From DASPOJ01 sp050014395 (GTDB taxonomy: Bacteria > Acidobacteriota > Terriglobia > Acidiferrales > UBA7541): 64,000 nucleotides of DNA. Position 1 is the stretch's first letter. Each line of letters opens with the position of its first letter. Below, one piece after another: positions 7,002 through 15,751 of this stretch. Made by a program: the position numbers and the translations under genes. The notes beneath the pieces were generated by a model. That model did no database searches. It was not told where the DNA came from and saw only the letters and a list, made by a program, of their open reading frames with translations. Location of the stretch: the NCBI GenBank assembly GCA_050014395.1, contig JBEKDK010000016.1:1-64000 (forward strand), written 5' to 3'.

Positions 7002-10000
7002 AGGACGACCTCCGAACTCGCTTCCAGCAGCGGCGCCTTCAGGCGATCGAGCTCAAACGTCAGCGTTTCGAGGCCACGGCGCGCAGCGATCGCATCTCCT
7101 TCGCCCGCCCGGCTTTCGAGATTCTGAGCCGCGACAGTGGCCACCGGCACGCACAGGTTCGCAAGGGCGCCGCGCAATTTGTGCGCCGCCCGCGCCAAAG
7201 CTGTCCAATCGCTCGCTTGCTCGGCCGCGTGCAACTCTTCGAGCGCATGCGGAAGTTCCTCGAGGAAAAGGCGCACGAGCGCGCCCAGGAGTTCTTCGTC
7301 GCCTTCGACGCGCTCAAGCAGGCCGGCGCGGTCGAATATGGCTTGTGTTGCCGCCGGCGGCGTAACCGGCGCTTGCGCTGCGGCCGGCAACTCGCGTTGA
7401 CCTGGGATTACGCGCGCCAGCTCGGCGAATAGATCCTCCGAGCGAATCGGTTTGCTGACGTAACCGTCCATGCCTGCTTCGAAGCAGCGCGCGCGATCCT
7501 CGTCCCTGGCAGCCGTCACGCCGATGACGGCAAGGTGCGTGCCCAGCGCCTTTTCTCGCTCGCGAATCATAGAGGTCGCACTTAGGCCGTCGAGCACAGG
7601 CATTTGCACGTCCATCAAAACGCCGTCGAACGCGCCATAGCCGCGAAGCTCGAGCAGATCGATCGCCTCGCGGCCGTTACTGGCGACGGCGACGGAATGG
7701 CCATGCTTTTCGAGCAGGCGCACCAAGAGCCGTCGATTCACCAAGTTGTCCTCGGCCAGAAGCAGGCGCAACGAAGGAAGCTCTTTCGATGCCGCATTCT
7801 GCAAGCTGGAAGTTTGTGCCCCGCACCGCGTCGCAGCGTTCGCAACTCCACCCATTGCCGTGAGAATCGCGCGAAGCAGCGCGGATTGGCCGACCGGCTT
7901 GACGACGTACAGTTTGATTCCCAACGAGCGGCAGCGCTCCACATCTCCAGGCTGCTGATCGGAGCTCAACATCATGATCGTCACGCCGGCAAGTCCCTGC
8001 TCCGCCTGGATGAGTTCGGCGACGGCGAAACCGTCCATATCGGGCATGTGCGCGTCGAGCAAAACGAGAGGAAAACACCGGCCCGCATCGCGAGCGTCGC
8101 GCAGAGTTGCAAGCGTCGATAGGCCGTCTTCAGCCAGGGTCGGGCGCATGCGCCAGCCTTCGAGCATCTCCTCGAGAATCATCCGATTGGTTTCGTTGTC
8201 GTCGGCAACGAGTACAGCGACGCCTTCGAGTTGCCGCGGATCCGCAAGGGGACCGCGCACGGGAAATGAGGTAGCGGGTTTGAATCGCGCGGTGAAGTGG
8301 AACGTGCTGCCTTTGCCAAGCTCGCTTTCGGCGTGAATACTTCCGCCCATCACCTCCACGATTCGCCGCGAAATGGTCAGACCCAAGCCGGTGCCGCCAA
8401 ACAGGCGCGTCGTCGTGCCATCGGCCTGCGCAAACGCCTCGAAGACAAGCGCGCGTTTTTCCGGCGCGATGCCGATACCGGTATCGCGCACGGAGAAATG
8501 AAGAGTGAAGCGATCGTTCGACGACGCGTCGGGTTCGACGTCCACCGCGACGCTTCCCTTCTCCGTGAACTTGATCGCGTTGGCCACCAGATTGGCCACG
8601 ACCTGGCCCAGCCGTACGGAGTCGCCGGCCAGGAGTTCGGGCACGCTCGGAGCCACTCGAATCGAAAGCTCCAGGCCCTTTTTGTGCGCGCGCACGGCGA
8701 GCCCCTTCACGGTCTCCTCGAGCACTTCGCGGAAATCAAAATCGGCGATCTCAAGATCGAACTTGCCCGCCTCAATTTTGGAAAAATCCAGGATGTCGTT
8801 GACGACGCGCAGCAGGCCGTCGGCCGAAGATTGCACGAGTTGCAGATATTCGCGCTGCTCGCCGTTAAGCGGCGTATCGAGAGCGAGCTCCGTCATGCCG
8901 ATGATTCCGTTCATGGGCGTGCGGATTTCGTGGCTCATGTTCGCCAGGAACTCGCTCTTGGCGCGGCTGGCCGCTTGCGCGGCTTCGGTGGCGTGCTGCA
9001 GCGCTTCTTCGGCGGCGCGCCGCTCCGTGATATCGCGCGCGGCGCAATAGATAAGTCCCGCTTCGACGTCCGGCACGACGCTCCAGAGAAGCCACTTGTA
9101 GGAGCCATCCTTGCAGCGCGTGCGCACTTCGTGGCCGCCTACGGGAGACCCCGTTTCAAGTCGTCTGAGTTTTTGCCGGGCCGCTGCCAGATCCTCCGGA
9201 TGGATCAAATCTGCAAGCGGCACGAGCATCAGCTCGCCGGTCGTAAAACCCAGCGCCCTTTCGCACGACGGGCTGGCCCGGCGGATCCGGCCGTTCAGGT
9301 CCGCGATAATTAACAGGTCCAGCGAAATCGAGAAGAAGCGGAGGCTTTCTTCTTCGGCGCGTTTGCGCGCGATGAACTCGCCGATCTGGCCGCTGAGCGA
9401 TGAGATCACGGCAAGCAGCTCCGGATCCGGAAAGCGGGGTTGCGGACTGAAAAATTCGAGCACGCCGACGACTTCCTTCTTCGAGGTGATCGGCACGGCG
9501 AACCCGCCGCGAATTCCCACGGTTTCCGCAAGCGCCACCGAGCAGGGATCTTCAAACAATCGAACGTCGAACGACCGCACGACCATTCGGCTCTCCCACG
9601 CTCGTCCGGCCAGGCCCACTCCCGGTGAGAAAACCGCTTCGCGCACAGCGTTCAAATTCCGGGATACGGCGGAGTCCGGCGGGCACCACAAATCCACAAA
9701 GCGGAGGACGTTTTCGTTTGAATTCACTTGCAGCAAGATTCCCAAGTCCCAACCGCTGGCTTCGCAAACGGCGCGAAGGATTCCCGACGTCGCCTCAGCC
9801 AAACTGGCCGCTTCCGCCAGCACTTGGGTGATTCCATGCTGCGCGTCTTTGATCCGGCTGGCGCGCACGCGTTCGGAGATGTCCTGGCAAATGACGTATC
9901 CGCCTCGCATGTGACCATCCAGCATCAGCGGCACGCTGAACAGCTCGACCGCGACGCTCGATCCGTCGCGGCGCTTCAATTCGGTATTCAGGTGAACCGA

Positions 10001-11476
10001 GTTCCCCTGCAATCCTTGCTGGACGATGGCCATCTTCTCCTGTGTACCGCCATCGAGTTGTGCCAGCTCAGCCATCGTCATGCCCTTGAGCTCCGCGGAG
10101 GAATAGCCGAACAACTCCTCGAACGCACGGTTGCACATTTCCGTGCGGTTCTCGTTGTTTAGCGCGAGGATGGCCAACGGGCTGTGTTCCACCAGAGACG
10201 TCAGTGAATTCGTGCGCTCGCTCAAGGCCTGCTCGGAACGACGCCGGTCGGTAATGTCCATGAACGTAACCACGGCGCCGACGACCTCGCCGTTCTGGAG
10301 TACGGGGTAAGCCCAATATTCCGCGGGAAAACTTGTGCCGTCGGGACGCCATAGGACTTCCGTATCGAGATGCACCGGCGCGGCACCGCGCGCTGCTTCC
10401 ATCATCCAACATTCGCGTTCTAGATAAGGCTGCCCGTTGGCGCGTGTGTGGTGAATCAGCGCGTGCATCTTTTGGCCCAGCAATTGGGATTGATCGCGGT
10501 AGCCGAGCATTCGCAGAGCAGCTCTGTTGCAGAACGTGCAGCGCCCCTTGAGATCAAGGCCATAAATAGCTTCGGCCGTCGAATCGAGGAGGAGCCGCGT
10601 GCGCTCATCGCTGGTGCGCAGCGCCGCCTCAGTCTCACAACGAGCCACGATTTCGCTCTGCAATTCAGTGGTCCGCATTTTGACGCGCTCTTCCAGATCG
10701 TCTTGGGCGTGCCGCAATTCGTGGTCACGGCGCCCGATTTCGGCCAGCATTCCGTTGAAGCCGTCGATCAGCACGCCCAGTTCTCCACCGGCATTGCGCT
10801 CGGCCCGGATCGAAAAATCCTTCTGCGCTGAAATGATTTTTGCGGTCCACGCGAGCGAGCGAATGGGTTCGGAGATCGAACGCTGCAACCGCGACGCGAC
10901 GATGATCGCGCACAGCACAAGAACCACCAGCGTTGCGCCGTAACATTCCAGGTCCAAGCGAACGACGCCGGAAAGTTCAGTCAGATCCGATGCGATGATC
11001 ACCCGGCCGAGTGATTTCCCGCCCAGGTCGACATGCTGCGAGACAATCAAGCGGTCCGTGGTGAAGCGCGACGCATCCGTGTGCGCCAGAGAATAATTCA
11101 ATCCGCAGCGGCCATTGTCGCGAAGATACCAAGCGAACAGATTCCCATCCGCGTCGTAGATGCAGGCGGAGGCAACGTGCTCCCGATAGTGGAGTTGCGC
11201 GAGGGTGTCTTGAGCCGCCATTGGCTTGCCCGCTTCGAGCGCCGGCACGCTGCTCGAGCCGACTACCCTAGCCAACGTCTCAAGATCGTGGGTCGACGCC
11301 ACACGAAACGTGTAAATGTCGTAGGAGACAAATGCGACGATCGCGACAACAAGCGCAGCGCAGGTGATCGCCGCGACGATCAGGATCAGCTTGGTGCGAA
11401 TCGTAAATTGTGAGAAGCGTTGCAAGCTACTGGGCTCCCGCGCTCGGCACCAGGTTGATAGGCCACGCGGGAGCAA
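6998..11476 (-). CDS. Hybrid sensor histidine kinase (TM sensor-HAMP-PAS-PAS-GAF-PAS-HisKA-HATPase-REC-REC-HPt)
   Basis: About 1492 residues (numbered from the TTG at 11476). A TM helix (about 29-52), an extracytoplasmic sensor, a second TM (about 180-196) and HAMP lead to PAS domains near 290-410 and 425-540, a GAF near 550-700 and a third PAS near 710-820. HisKA has phospho-His849 in FLANMSHEIRTPMNG. The ATPase has the N box (NLVANAIKF), DTGIGI and GGTGLGL. Two receiver domains follow (Asp1141 in LLDAHMPDMDG; VLMDVQMPVLDG), then an HPt domain (ARAAHKLRGALANL). The tail-to-head ATGA overlap with the REC-GGDEF gene predicts a phosphorelay into cyclic di-GMP. The start is uncertain: a TTG at 11425 has a better GGGAG ribosome site. 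Confidence 0.93.
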   Translation of the reverse strand: MLPRGLSTWCRAREPSSLQRFSQFTIRTKLILIVAAITCAALVVAIVAFVSYDIYTFRVASTHDLETLARVVGSSSVPALEAGKPMAAQDTLAQLHYREHVASACIYDADGNLFAWYLRDNGRCGLNYSLAHTDASRFTTDRLIVSQHVDLGGKSLGRVIIASDLTELSGVVRLDLECYGATLVVLVLCAIIVASRLQRSISEPIRSLAWTAKIISAQKDFSIRAERNAGGELGVLIDGFNGMLAEIGRRDHELRHAQDDLEERVKMRTTELQSEIVARCETEAALRTSDERTRLLLDSTAEAIYGLDLKGRCTFCNRAALRMLGYRDQSQLLGQKMHALIHHTRANGQPYLERECWMMEAARGAAPVHLDTEVLWRPDGTSFPAEYWAYPVLQNGEVVGAVVTFMDITDRRRSEQALSERTNSLTSLVEHSPLAILALNNENRTEMCNRAFEELFGYSSAELKGMTMAELAQLDGGTQEKMAIVQQGLQGNSVHLNTELKRRDGSSVAVELFSVPLMLDGHMRGGYVICQDISERVRASRIKDAQHGITQVLAEAASLAEATSGILRAVCEASGWDLGILLQVNSNENVLRFVDLWCPPDSAVSRNLNAVREAVFSPGVGLAGRAWESRMVVRSFDVRLFEDPCSVALAETVGIRGGFAVPITSKKEVVGVLEFFSPQPRFPDPELLAVISSLSGQIGEFIARKRAEEESLRFFSISLDLLIIADLNGRIRRASPSCERALGFTTGELMLVPLADLIHPEDLAAARQKLRRLETGSPVGGHEVRTRCKDGSYKWLLWSVVPDVEAGLIYCAARDITERRAAEEALQHATEAAQAASRAKSEFLANMSHEIRTPMNGIIGMTELALDTPLNGEQREYLQLVQSSADGLLRVVNDILDFSKIEAGKFDLEIADFDFREVLEETVKGLAVRAHKKGLELSIRVAPSVPELLAGDSVRLGQVVANLVANAIKFTEKGSVAVDVEPDASSNDRFTLHFSVRDTGIGIAPEKRALVFEAFAQADGTTTRLFGGTGLGLTISRRIVEVMGGSIHAESELGKGSTFHFTARFKPATSFPVRGPLADPRQLEGVAVLVADDNETNRMILEEMLEGWRMRPTLAEDGLSTLATLRDARDAGRCFPLVLLDAHMPDMDGFAVAELIQAEQGLAGVTIMMLSSDQQPGDVERCRSLGIKLYVVKPVGQSALLRAILTAMGGVANAATRCGAQTSSLQNAASKELPSLRLLLAEDNLVNRRLLVRLLEKHGHSVAVASNGREAIDLLELRGYGAFDGVLMDVQMPVLDGLSATSMIREREKALGTHLAVIGVTAARDEDRARCFEAGMDGYVSKPIRSEDLFAELARVIPGQRELPAAAQAPVTPPAATQAIFDRAGLLERVEGDEELLGALVRLFLEELPHALEELHAAEQASDWTALARAAHKLRGALANLCVPVATVAAQNLESRAGEGDAIAARRGLETLTFELDRLKAPLLEASSEVVL

Positions 11477-11771
11477 ACTCCGCGAGCGACCGCTGAATGT
11501 GTGCTCCGCGCATGGTTCTTCCGGCTATCAGGGGGCAGTTTGGCGGCCAAACCAGGATTGAATTCAAATTGTGGAACGACGCAACATTCTTAGAATCAAT
11601 GGTATTCGTGAGGATCGACGTGCTCGCCCGATGAGTGCAAGCGGCGGCTGTTTCGAAGCTAACACCGCTGCACCGCTACGGCACACCGCCTGACTGTACG
11701 CGCCAGGCCCCGAGGCGCGCGGCGTCACAACTTTCGTGGCGAAAATCCTATTGGCGATTCAAAACGGACGA
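11477..11771. other. Gap between dapD and hybrid kinase
   Basis: 295 bases upstream of the hybrid kinase and downstream of dapD, both on the minus strand. No convincing small gene, and no hairpin plus T-run that I can identify. It presumably contains the kinase promoter. Confidence 0.4.
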
Positions 11772-12623
11772 TCAGCGAAGGATATCTTCGAGCTTCACGC
11801 GGCCTTCGGTTTTGGCGTCGCGATATTTCACGATCACTCCGGCCTGAAGCGAAAGTCCCCACTTGCGGCCGAGGGGATGGGTGATGGCTCGCGATCCGGG
11901 AACGACGATGGCACCTTCAGGGATCATCAGCGGCGCATCATCGCCGGCGGTGTACAACGCGTTGCGAACGACGTCATACACAGGGGTGGATGCATTCAGG
12001 ATCGTGCCGGTGCCGAGCACAGCGCCGCGCTTCACGACGGTGCCTTCATACACGCCGCAATTGCCGCCGACCAGAACTTCGTCCTCGATGATCACGGGCA
12101 GCGCGCCCACCGGCTCGAGCACTCCACCCAACTGCGCGCCGGCGGAGATGTGGCATTTGCGGCCCACCTGCGCGCAACTGCCTACGAGCGCGTGGGAATC
12201 GATCAGCGTGTCCTCACCGAGATAAGCGCCGGCGTTGACGAACATCGGCGGCATACAGATCACGCCGCGCGCGACGTAGCAACCATCGCGAATGCTCGAG
12301 CCGCCGGGAACAATGCGCACGCCGCTTTCCGCAGAAAATGGCCGCACGGGAAACGTGGATTTATCGAAGAACGGCTGCTTCGCGCGATCGATGGACATAT
12401 CCACGATAGCGCCCATGCGAAATCCCAGCAGGATTCCCTTCTTCACCCAGGCGTTCACGCGCCAGCTGGTTTTTGTGGAGGGATCGGGTTCGGCGGCGCG
12501 CACTTCGCCGCGATTCAAAGCGTCCTTGAACGCCTGAAACACCAGAAAGTGGTCGCTGGTGTACCGCGCCGGCGGCCGATCGAACAGTGGCTCGATCAGC
12601 GCTTCAATTTCGCGCGGCAGCAT
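11772..12623 (-). CDS. dapD: 2,3,4,5-tetrahydropyridine-2,6-dicarboxylate N-succinyltransferase
   Basis: 283 residues from the ATG at 12623, which overlaps the dapA stop by 20 bases and has AGAGG just upstream; a TTG ten codons earlier is less likely. DapD transfers succinyl from succinyl-CoA to tetrahydrodipicolinate in the succinylase branch of lysine/diaminopimelate synthesis in the cytoplasm. The protein shows the left-handed beta-helix hexapeptide repeats (GAYLGEDTLIDSHALVGSCA, then KCHISAGAQLGGVLEPVGA) and family signatures such as GVRIVPGGSSIRDG and NCGVYEGTVV. It is the last gene of the four-gene dap operon. DapD means the pathway proceeds through succinylated intermediates, matching the M20 desuccinylase at the operon start. 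Confidence 0.95.
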   Translation of the reverse strand: MLPREIEALIEPLFDRPPARYTSDHFLVFQAFKDALNRGEVRAAEPDPSTKTSWRVNAWVKKGILLGFRMGAIVDMSIDRAKQPFFDKSTFPVRPFSAESGVRIVPGGSSIRDGCYVARGVICMPPMFVNAGAYLGEDTLIDSHALVGSCAQVGRKCHISAGAQLGGVLEPVGALPVIIEDEVLVGGNCGVYEGTVVKRGAVLGTGTILNASTPVYDVVRNALYTAGDDAPLMIPEGAIVVPGSRAITHPLGRKWGLSLQAGVIVKYRDAKTEGRVKLEDILR

Positions 12624-13506
12624 GAAGCCTCTCGACCATTCCCAGCGATTCAAGCACGGATTGTAAGCGCGCCAGTGTTTCGGGTTTCGGCGGGACCAGC
12701 GGCAAACGCCACACCGGCTCGAGCAATCCCATCAATCCCATCGCCGCTTTTACCGGCATGGGATTTGTCTCGATAAAATTCGCGTCCATCAATGGCAGCA
12801 GGCGGCGATGCAGTGCGCGCGCCTCTGCGAAATTTCCTTCGTTGCATAGCCGCGCGAGACGGGTCATCTCCGCGGGAGCCTCATTCGAGGCGACGGAGAT
12901 CACGCCGCGTCCGCCCAAGGCCATCAGCGGGAGCGTCATCGCATCGTCGCCGGAGAGCACGTCGAAGCTCGCCGGCGCGGAATTCAGGATCGCGCCCATC
13001 TGCGCGATGTTCCCTGAGGCTTCTTTGATGCCGACGATCGTATCGATTTCCGCCAGGCGCTTCACCGTGGCGGCCTCGATGTTCACGCTCGCGCGGCTCT
13101 GCACGCTATACAGCACGATCGGAAGCGCGGTGGCCTCGGCGATCGCTTTGTAATGCTGATAGAGACCCTCTTGCGTCGGCTTGTTGTAGTACGGCGAGAC
13201 GGAGACGATGCCGTCCACGCCCATCGCCGCAAGCTCGCGCACCAACACGATCACTTCAGACGTGTTGTAGCCGCCGGCGCCGGCGACCACGGGCACTTTG
13301 CCCTTGGCTTCTTCGAGCGTGATCTCAACGGTGCGCAAATGTTCTTGACGCGTGAGCGTCGGGCTTTCTCCCGTGGTGCCGCACGGGCAAACGAAATTGA
13401 TGCCCGCATCGATTTGCCGGCGCACGAGACGCCGAATCGCCGCCTCGTCGAGCGAGCCATCCCGCCGAAACGGAGTAACCAGCGCCGTACCGCAACCTGT
13501 GAACAT
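12604..13506 (-). CDS. dapA: 4-hydroxy-tetrahydrodipicolinate synthase
   Basis: 300 residues; ATG with TAGGAG upstream. DapA condenses pyruvate with aspartate semialdehyde, the first committed step of lysine/diaminopimelate synthesis. The TIM barrel has the substrate-binding CGTTGESPTL, SPYYNKPTQEG, the active-site Tyr and Arg in LYSVQSRAS, and the Schiff-base lysine in GIKEASGN. The Tyr/Arg loop usually reads YNVPGRT or YNVPSRT; here Asn, Pro and Thr are replaced but the catalytic Tyr and Arg remain. It sits between dapB and dapD, and the dapD start lies inside its end. Confidence 0.95.
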   Translation of the reverse strand: MFTGCGTALVTPFRRDGSLDEAAIRRLVRRQIDAGINFVCPCGTTGESPTLTRQEHLRTVEITLEEAKGKVPVVAGAGGYNTSEVIVLVRELAAMGVDGIVSVSPYYNKPTQEGLYQHYKAIAEATALPIVLYSVQSRASVNIEAATVKRLAEIDTIVGIKEASGNIAQMGAILNSAPASFDVLSGDDAMTLPLMALGGRGVISVASNEAPAEMTRLARLCNEGNFAEARALHRRLLPLMDANFIETNPMPVKAAMGLMGLLEPVWRLPLVPPKPETLARLQSVLESLGMVERLHAAARN

Positions 13507-13544
13507 CGCCTGCTCCTATCCGAGAATTCCGCGAGCGGCTGACG

Positions 13545-14246
13545 TCAGCCCAACTCGCCCAGAATCTCATGAAACTCGTAGAGTCCCTTTTTGCCGATCA
13601 CCCAGCGCGCCGCGCGCAGCGCTCCGTGCGCGAAACCTTCGCGACTGCGCGCCGTGTGGCGCAGCGTGATGGTGTCCGCTGGGGAATCGAATCCAATCTC
13701 ATGCGTGCCGGGAACGGAGCCCACTCGGCTGGAGGAAAGATCCATCGGCCGATTGTAGCCGCTTGCGCGCATCCTTTCCGCCAACTTCAGCAGAGTGCCG
13801 GAAGGCGCGTCTTTCTTCTGCGCGTGATGCATTTCCCAACCCCACGCATGGTAATCGGCGTGCAGGGCGAAGCGGCGCGCGGCCTCGGCCACCACTTGCA
13901 TGAATAAATTCACGCCGACGGAAAAATTCGGACCGTACACGACACCTGCACCGCTGCTCTCCACCGCCGCGCGGACGGACGGCAGTTCGTCATACCAGCC
14001 CGTGGCGCCGACAACGGTGTTGATCTTCAGCGCCGCGAGACGCCGCACATTTTCCGCAGCGGTGGCGGGCGACGAGAATTCGATCGCCACGTCCACACCG
14101 CGAAACTTTTCTGCGGTGATTCCCGTGCCGCCCGGATTATCGGCCACATCCAGGCGCAGACGCACCTCGAAGCCGTGCTGCGGCGCGAGCGATTCGATCA
14201 AGCGCCCCATCTTCCCGTATCCGACGATTGCCAATCCCTTTGCCAT
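13545..14246 (-). CDS. dapB: 4-hydroxy-tetrahydrodipicolinate reductase
   Basis: 233 residues from the ATG at 14246 (GAGG about 8 bases upstream; the upstream TTG is less likely). DapB reduces the DapA product with NAD(P)H. N-terminal Rossmann loop IVGYGKMGR (residues about 7-15), and the C-terminal catalytic/substrate motif WEMHHAQKKDAPSGT with the His pair, Lys and the SGT loop. A little shorter than proteobacterial DapB (about 270), as in other GYGKMG-type members. Second gene of the dap operon, 26 bases after the desuccinylase and 38 before dapA. Confidence 0.94.
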   Translation of the reverse strand: MAKGLAIVGYGKMGRLIESLAPQHGFEVRLRLDVADNPGGTGITAEKFRGVDVAIEFSSPATAAENVRRLAALKINTVVGATGWYDELPSVRAAVESSGAGVVYGPNFSVGVNLFMQVVAEAARRFALHADYHAWGWEMHHAQKKDAPSGTLLKLAERMRASGYNRPMDLSSSRVGSVPGTHEIGFDSPADTITLRHTARSREGFAHGALRAARWVIGKKGLYEFHEILGELG

Positions 14247-14272
14247 TCCGGTGACCTCGTCTTCCAACTATC

Positions 14273-15295
14273 TCACGCGCCGCTGGCGCCATTCGTCAGC
14301 AAACGCTTCACCAGGCGCTCATACAAATCGACGGCATCGGACAATGCGCGCTTCGGCACGCGTTCCTCGCTGGTGTGCGCCATGTGAATGCTGCCCGGAC
14401 CGATTAGAACCGGCGTGCCCCAGCTCGTGCCGAACGCCGGGATGTCCGTTGCGAAGGAGACCACGGACGTCTCAAATCCATCGATCTTGGAAAGCCGCAG
14501 CGCCGGAATGCAGATCACTTCGGTCACCTCCGCGCGGTCCTTCACGGCTTCGGCGACGGCGGCGCGTAGCGGCTCCGGATCACCCACGATGCGAAACATG
14601 ATTTCCGCCTCCGCGTGGTCGGCCACGACGTTCGGCGCGCGGCCGCCGGAAATCATGCCGATGTTCAGCGTGGCGCTGCCGAGCAAAGGATCCTGGGGCA
14701 GCGGAATTTGCCGAATCGCAGCGAGCGCGTCCAGCAGCGAATCGATTGCGGAATGGCCCATCTCCGGATACGCGGAATGCGCCATGCGTCCTTGCGCCAC
14801 GATCTGAAATCGCAGCGCGCCTTTTGCCCCCAGCACCAAACAATTTTCGGTGGGCTCGCCATTGATCAAGAATCGCGAGCCGCGCGGATTGCGCGCCGCG
14901 ACGAAAGCTCCCGCGCTATTGCGCTCTTCGCCGACCACGAACAGCACGCCGAAATCGCGCGTGCCGGCGGCGAGCAGCCGCTCTGCCGCCGCGATCATCG
15001 ACGCGATGATGCCCTTCGCGTCGCAGGAACCGCGCCCGTGCACGAATTCGACGTCTTCGCTCGACGCGAAAAACGGCGGCACGGTATCCATGTGCGTTGA
15101 AAGCGTCACGCGCGGCTCGCCCCAGCACGCGAGCACGTTGAAGCGCCCTGGCTCGACGTCCATGCGTTCGATGCGGCCGCCGTAGGCCGCGGCCAACGCC
15201 GACAAATGCGCATACAGGAAATCGCCCACCGGCCCTTCGTGGCCGCTGATCGATTCGATATCTACAAGCGCGCGCGTTAGCTCGAAAAGATCCAT
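14273..15295 (-). CDS. M20 family metallopeptidase, probable succinyl-diaminopimelate desuccinylase
   Basis: 340 residues from the ATG at 15295; the frame is open 29 codons further, but M20 enzymes of this type begin MDLFELTRALVDIESIS. Two-metal site signatures: THMDTVPPFF, GRGSCDAKG, VGEERNSAGA (the Glu pair), and a distal His in GSIHMAHTSEE. M20 members of this group include DapE and ArgE. Its place at the head of a dapB-dapA-dapD operon makes N-succinyl-diaminopimelate hydrolysis the likely job; acetylornithine deacetylase cannot be excluded from sequence alone. The ribosome site is weak. The succinyl-DAP aminotransferase is not in the operon. Confidence 0.82.
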   Translation of the reverse strand: MDLFELTRALVDIESISGHEGPVGDFLYAHLSALAAAYGGRIERMDVEPGRFNVLACWGEPRVTLSTHMDTVPPFFASSEDVEFVHGRGSCDAKGIIASMIAAAERLLAAGTRDFGVLFVVGEERNSAGAFVAARNPRGSRFLINGEPTENCLVLGAKGALRFQIVAQGRMAHSAYPEMGHSAIDSLLDALAAIRQIPLPQDPLLGSATLNIGMISGGRAPNVVADHAEAEIMFRIVGDPEPLRAAVAEAVKDRAEVTEVICIPALRLSKIDGFETSVVSFATDIPAFGTSWGTPVLIGPGSIHMAHTSEERVPKRALSDAVDLYERLVKRLLTNGASGA

Positions 15296-15751
15296 CGTCA
15301 ATTTCAAAACTTTCAGGAGGGAGACGCAGAGAGGAGGAAAACCGCGAAGAAGCTCGGTCGTCGCCTCTCGATAGCGCTCCATCCGCTTGTCACGGATGAC
15401 AGTGGACAGGCCTTAGACCTGCCCCCCAATCGCAGGGGATTCAGCGACCCCGGCGACTTCGGCGGACCTTTTGTATCTTAACCGAACCCTTTTCGCCAGG
15501 CGTCCGAAGCTGCTCGGAACCGCTCGCCCGGCTACTCGTGGCGTCCGCACCTCTACCAAGAACGCATTCAGCTTACGTGACGCGCCGCGGGCGTGTCAAT
15601 GGAGCGTGCTCGTACCGTATTTCCTTTGATAAATCGATGTTAAAGCATAGAATGCCCCTGCTCTCTTCCCAGCAAGAACCGCGCGCAACCGATCTCGGGC
15701 CATCGACAAAGCAATACAGCGGAGTAGTTTGCGCGCGACGCTTGGAGCGTA
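15296..15751. other. Divergent intergenic region, dap operon / radical SAM gene
   Basis: 456 bases between two outward-reading genes, presumably with a promoter for each. On the + strand a candidate promoter is seen (15626-15653). I found no confident promoter for the dap operon, no riboswitch that I recognise (a lysine riboswitch was looked for and not seen), and no small gene. Confidence 0.5.
15626..15653 (+). promoter_or_regulatory. Candidate sigma-70 promoter for the radical SAM gene
   Basis: TTGATA, a 16-base spacer, then TAGAAT. It lies about 100 bases upstream of the ATG at 15752 in a locally AT-rich stretch. Consensus-like but weak spacing, so moderate confidence. Confidence 0.4.

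Noticed and set aside
8297..9313. 338-codon plus-strand open frame
   Set aside because: Antisense to the hybrid histidine kinase, which has all its catalytic motifs in frame.
15296..15751. Lysine riboswitch in front of the dap operon
   Set aside because: The conserved L-box core was not recognisable in the minus-strand leader.
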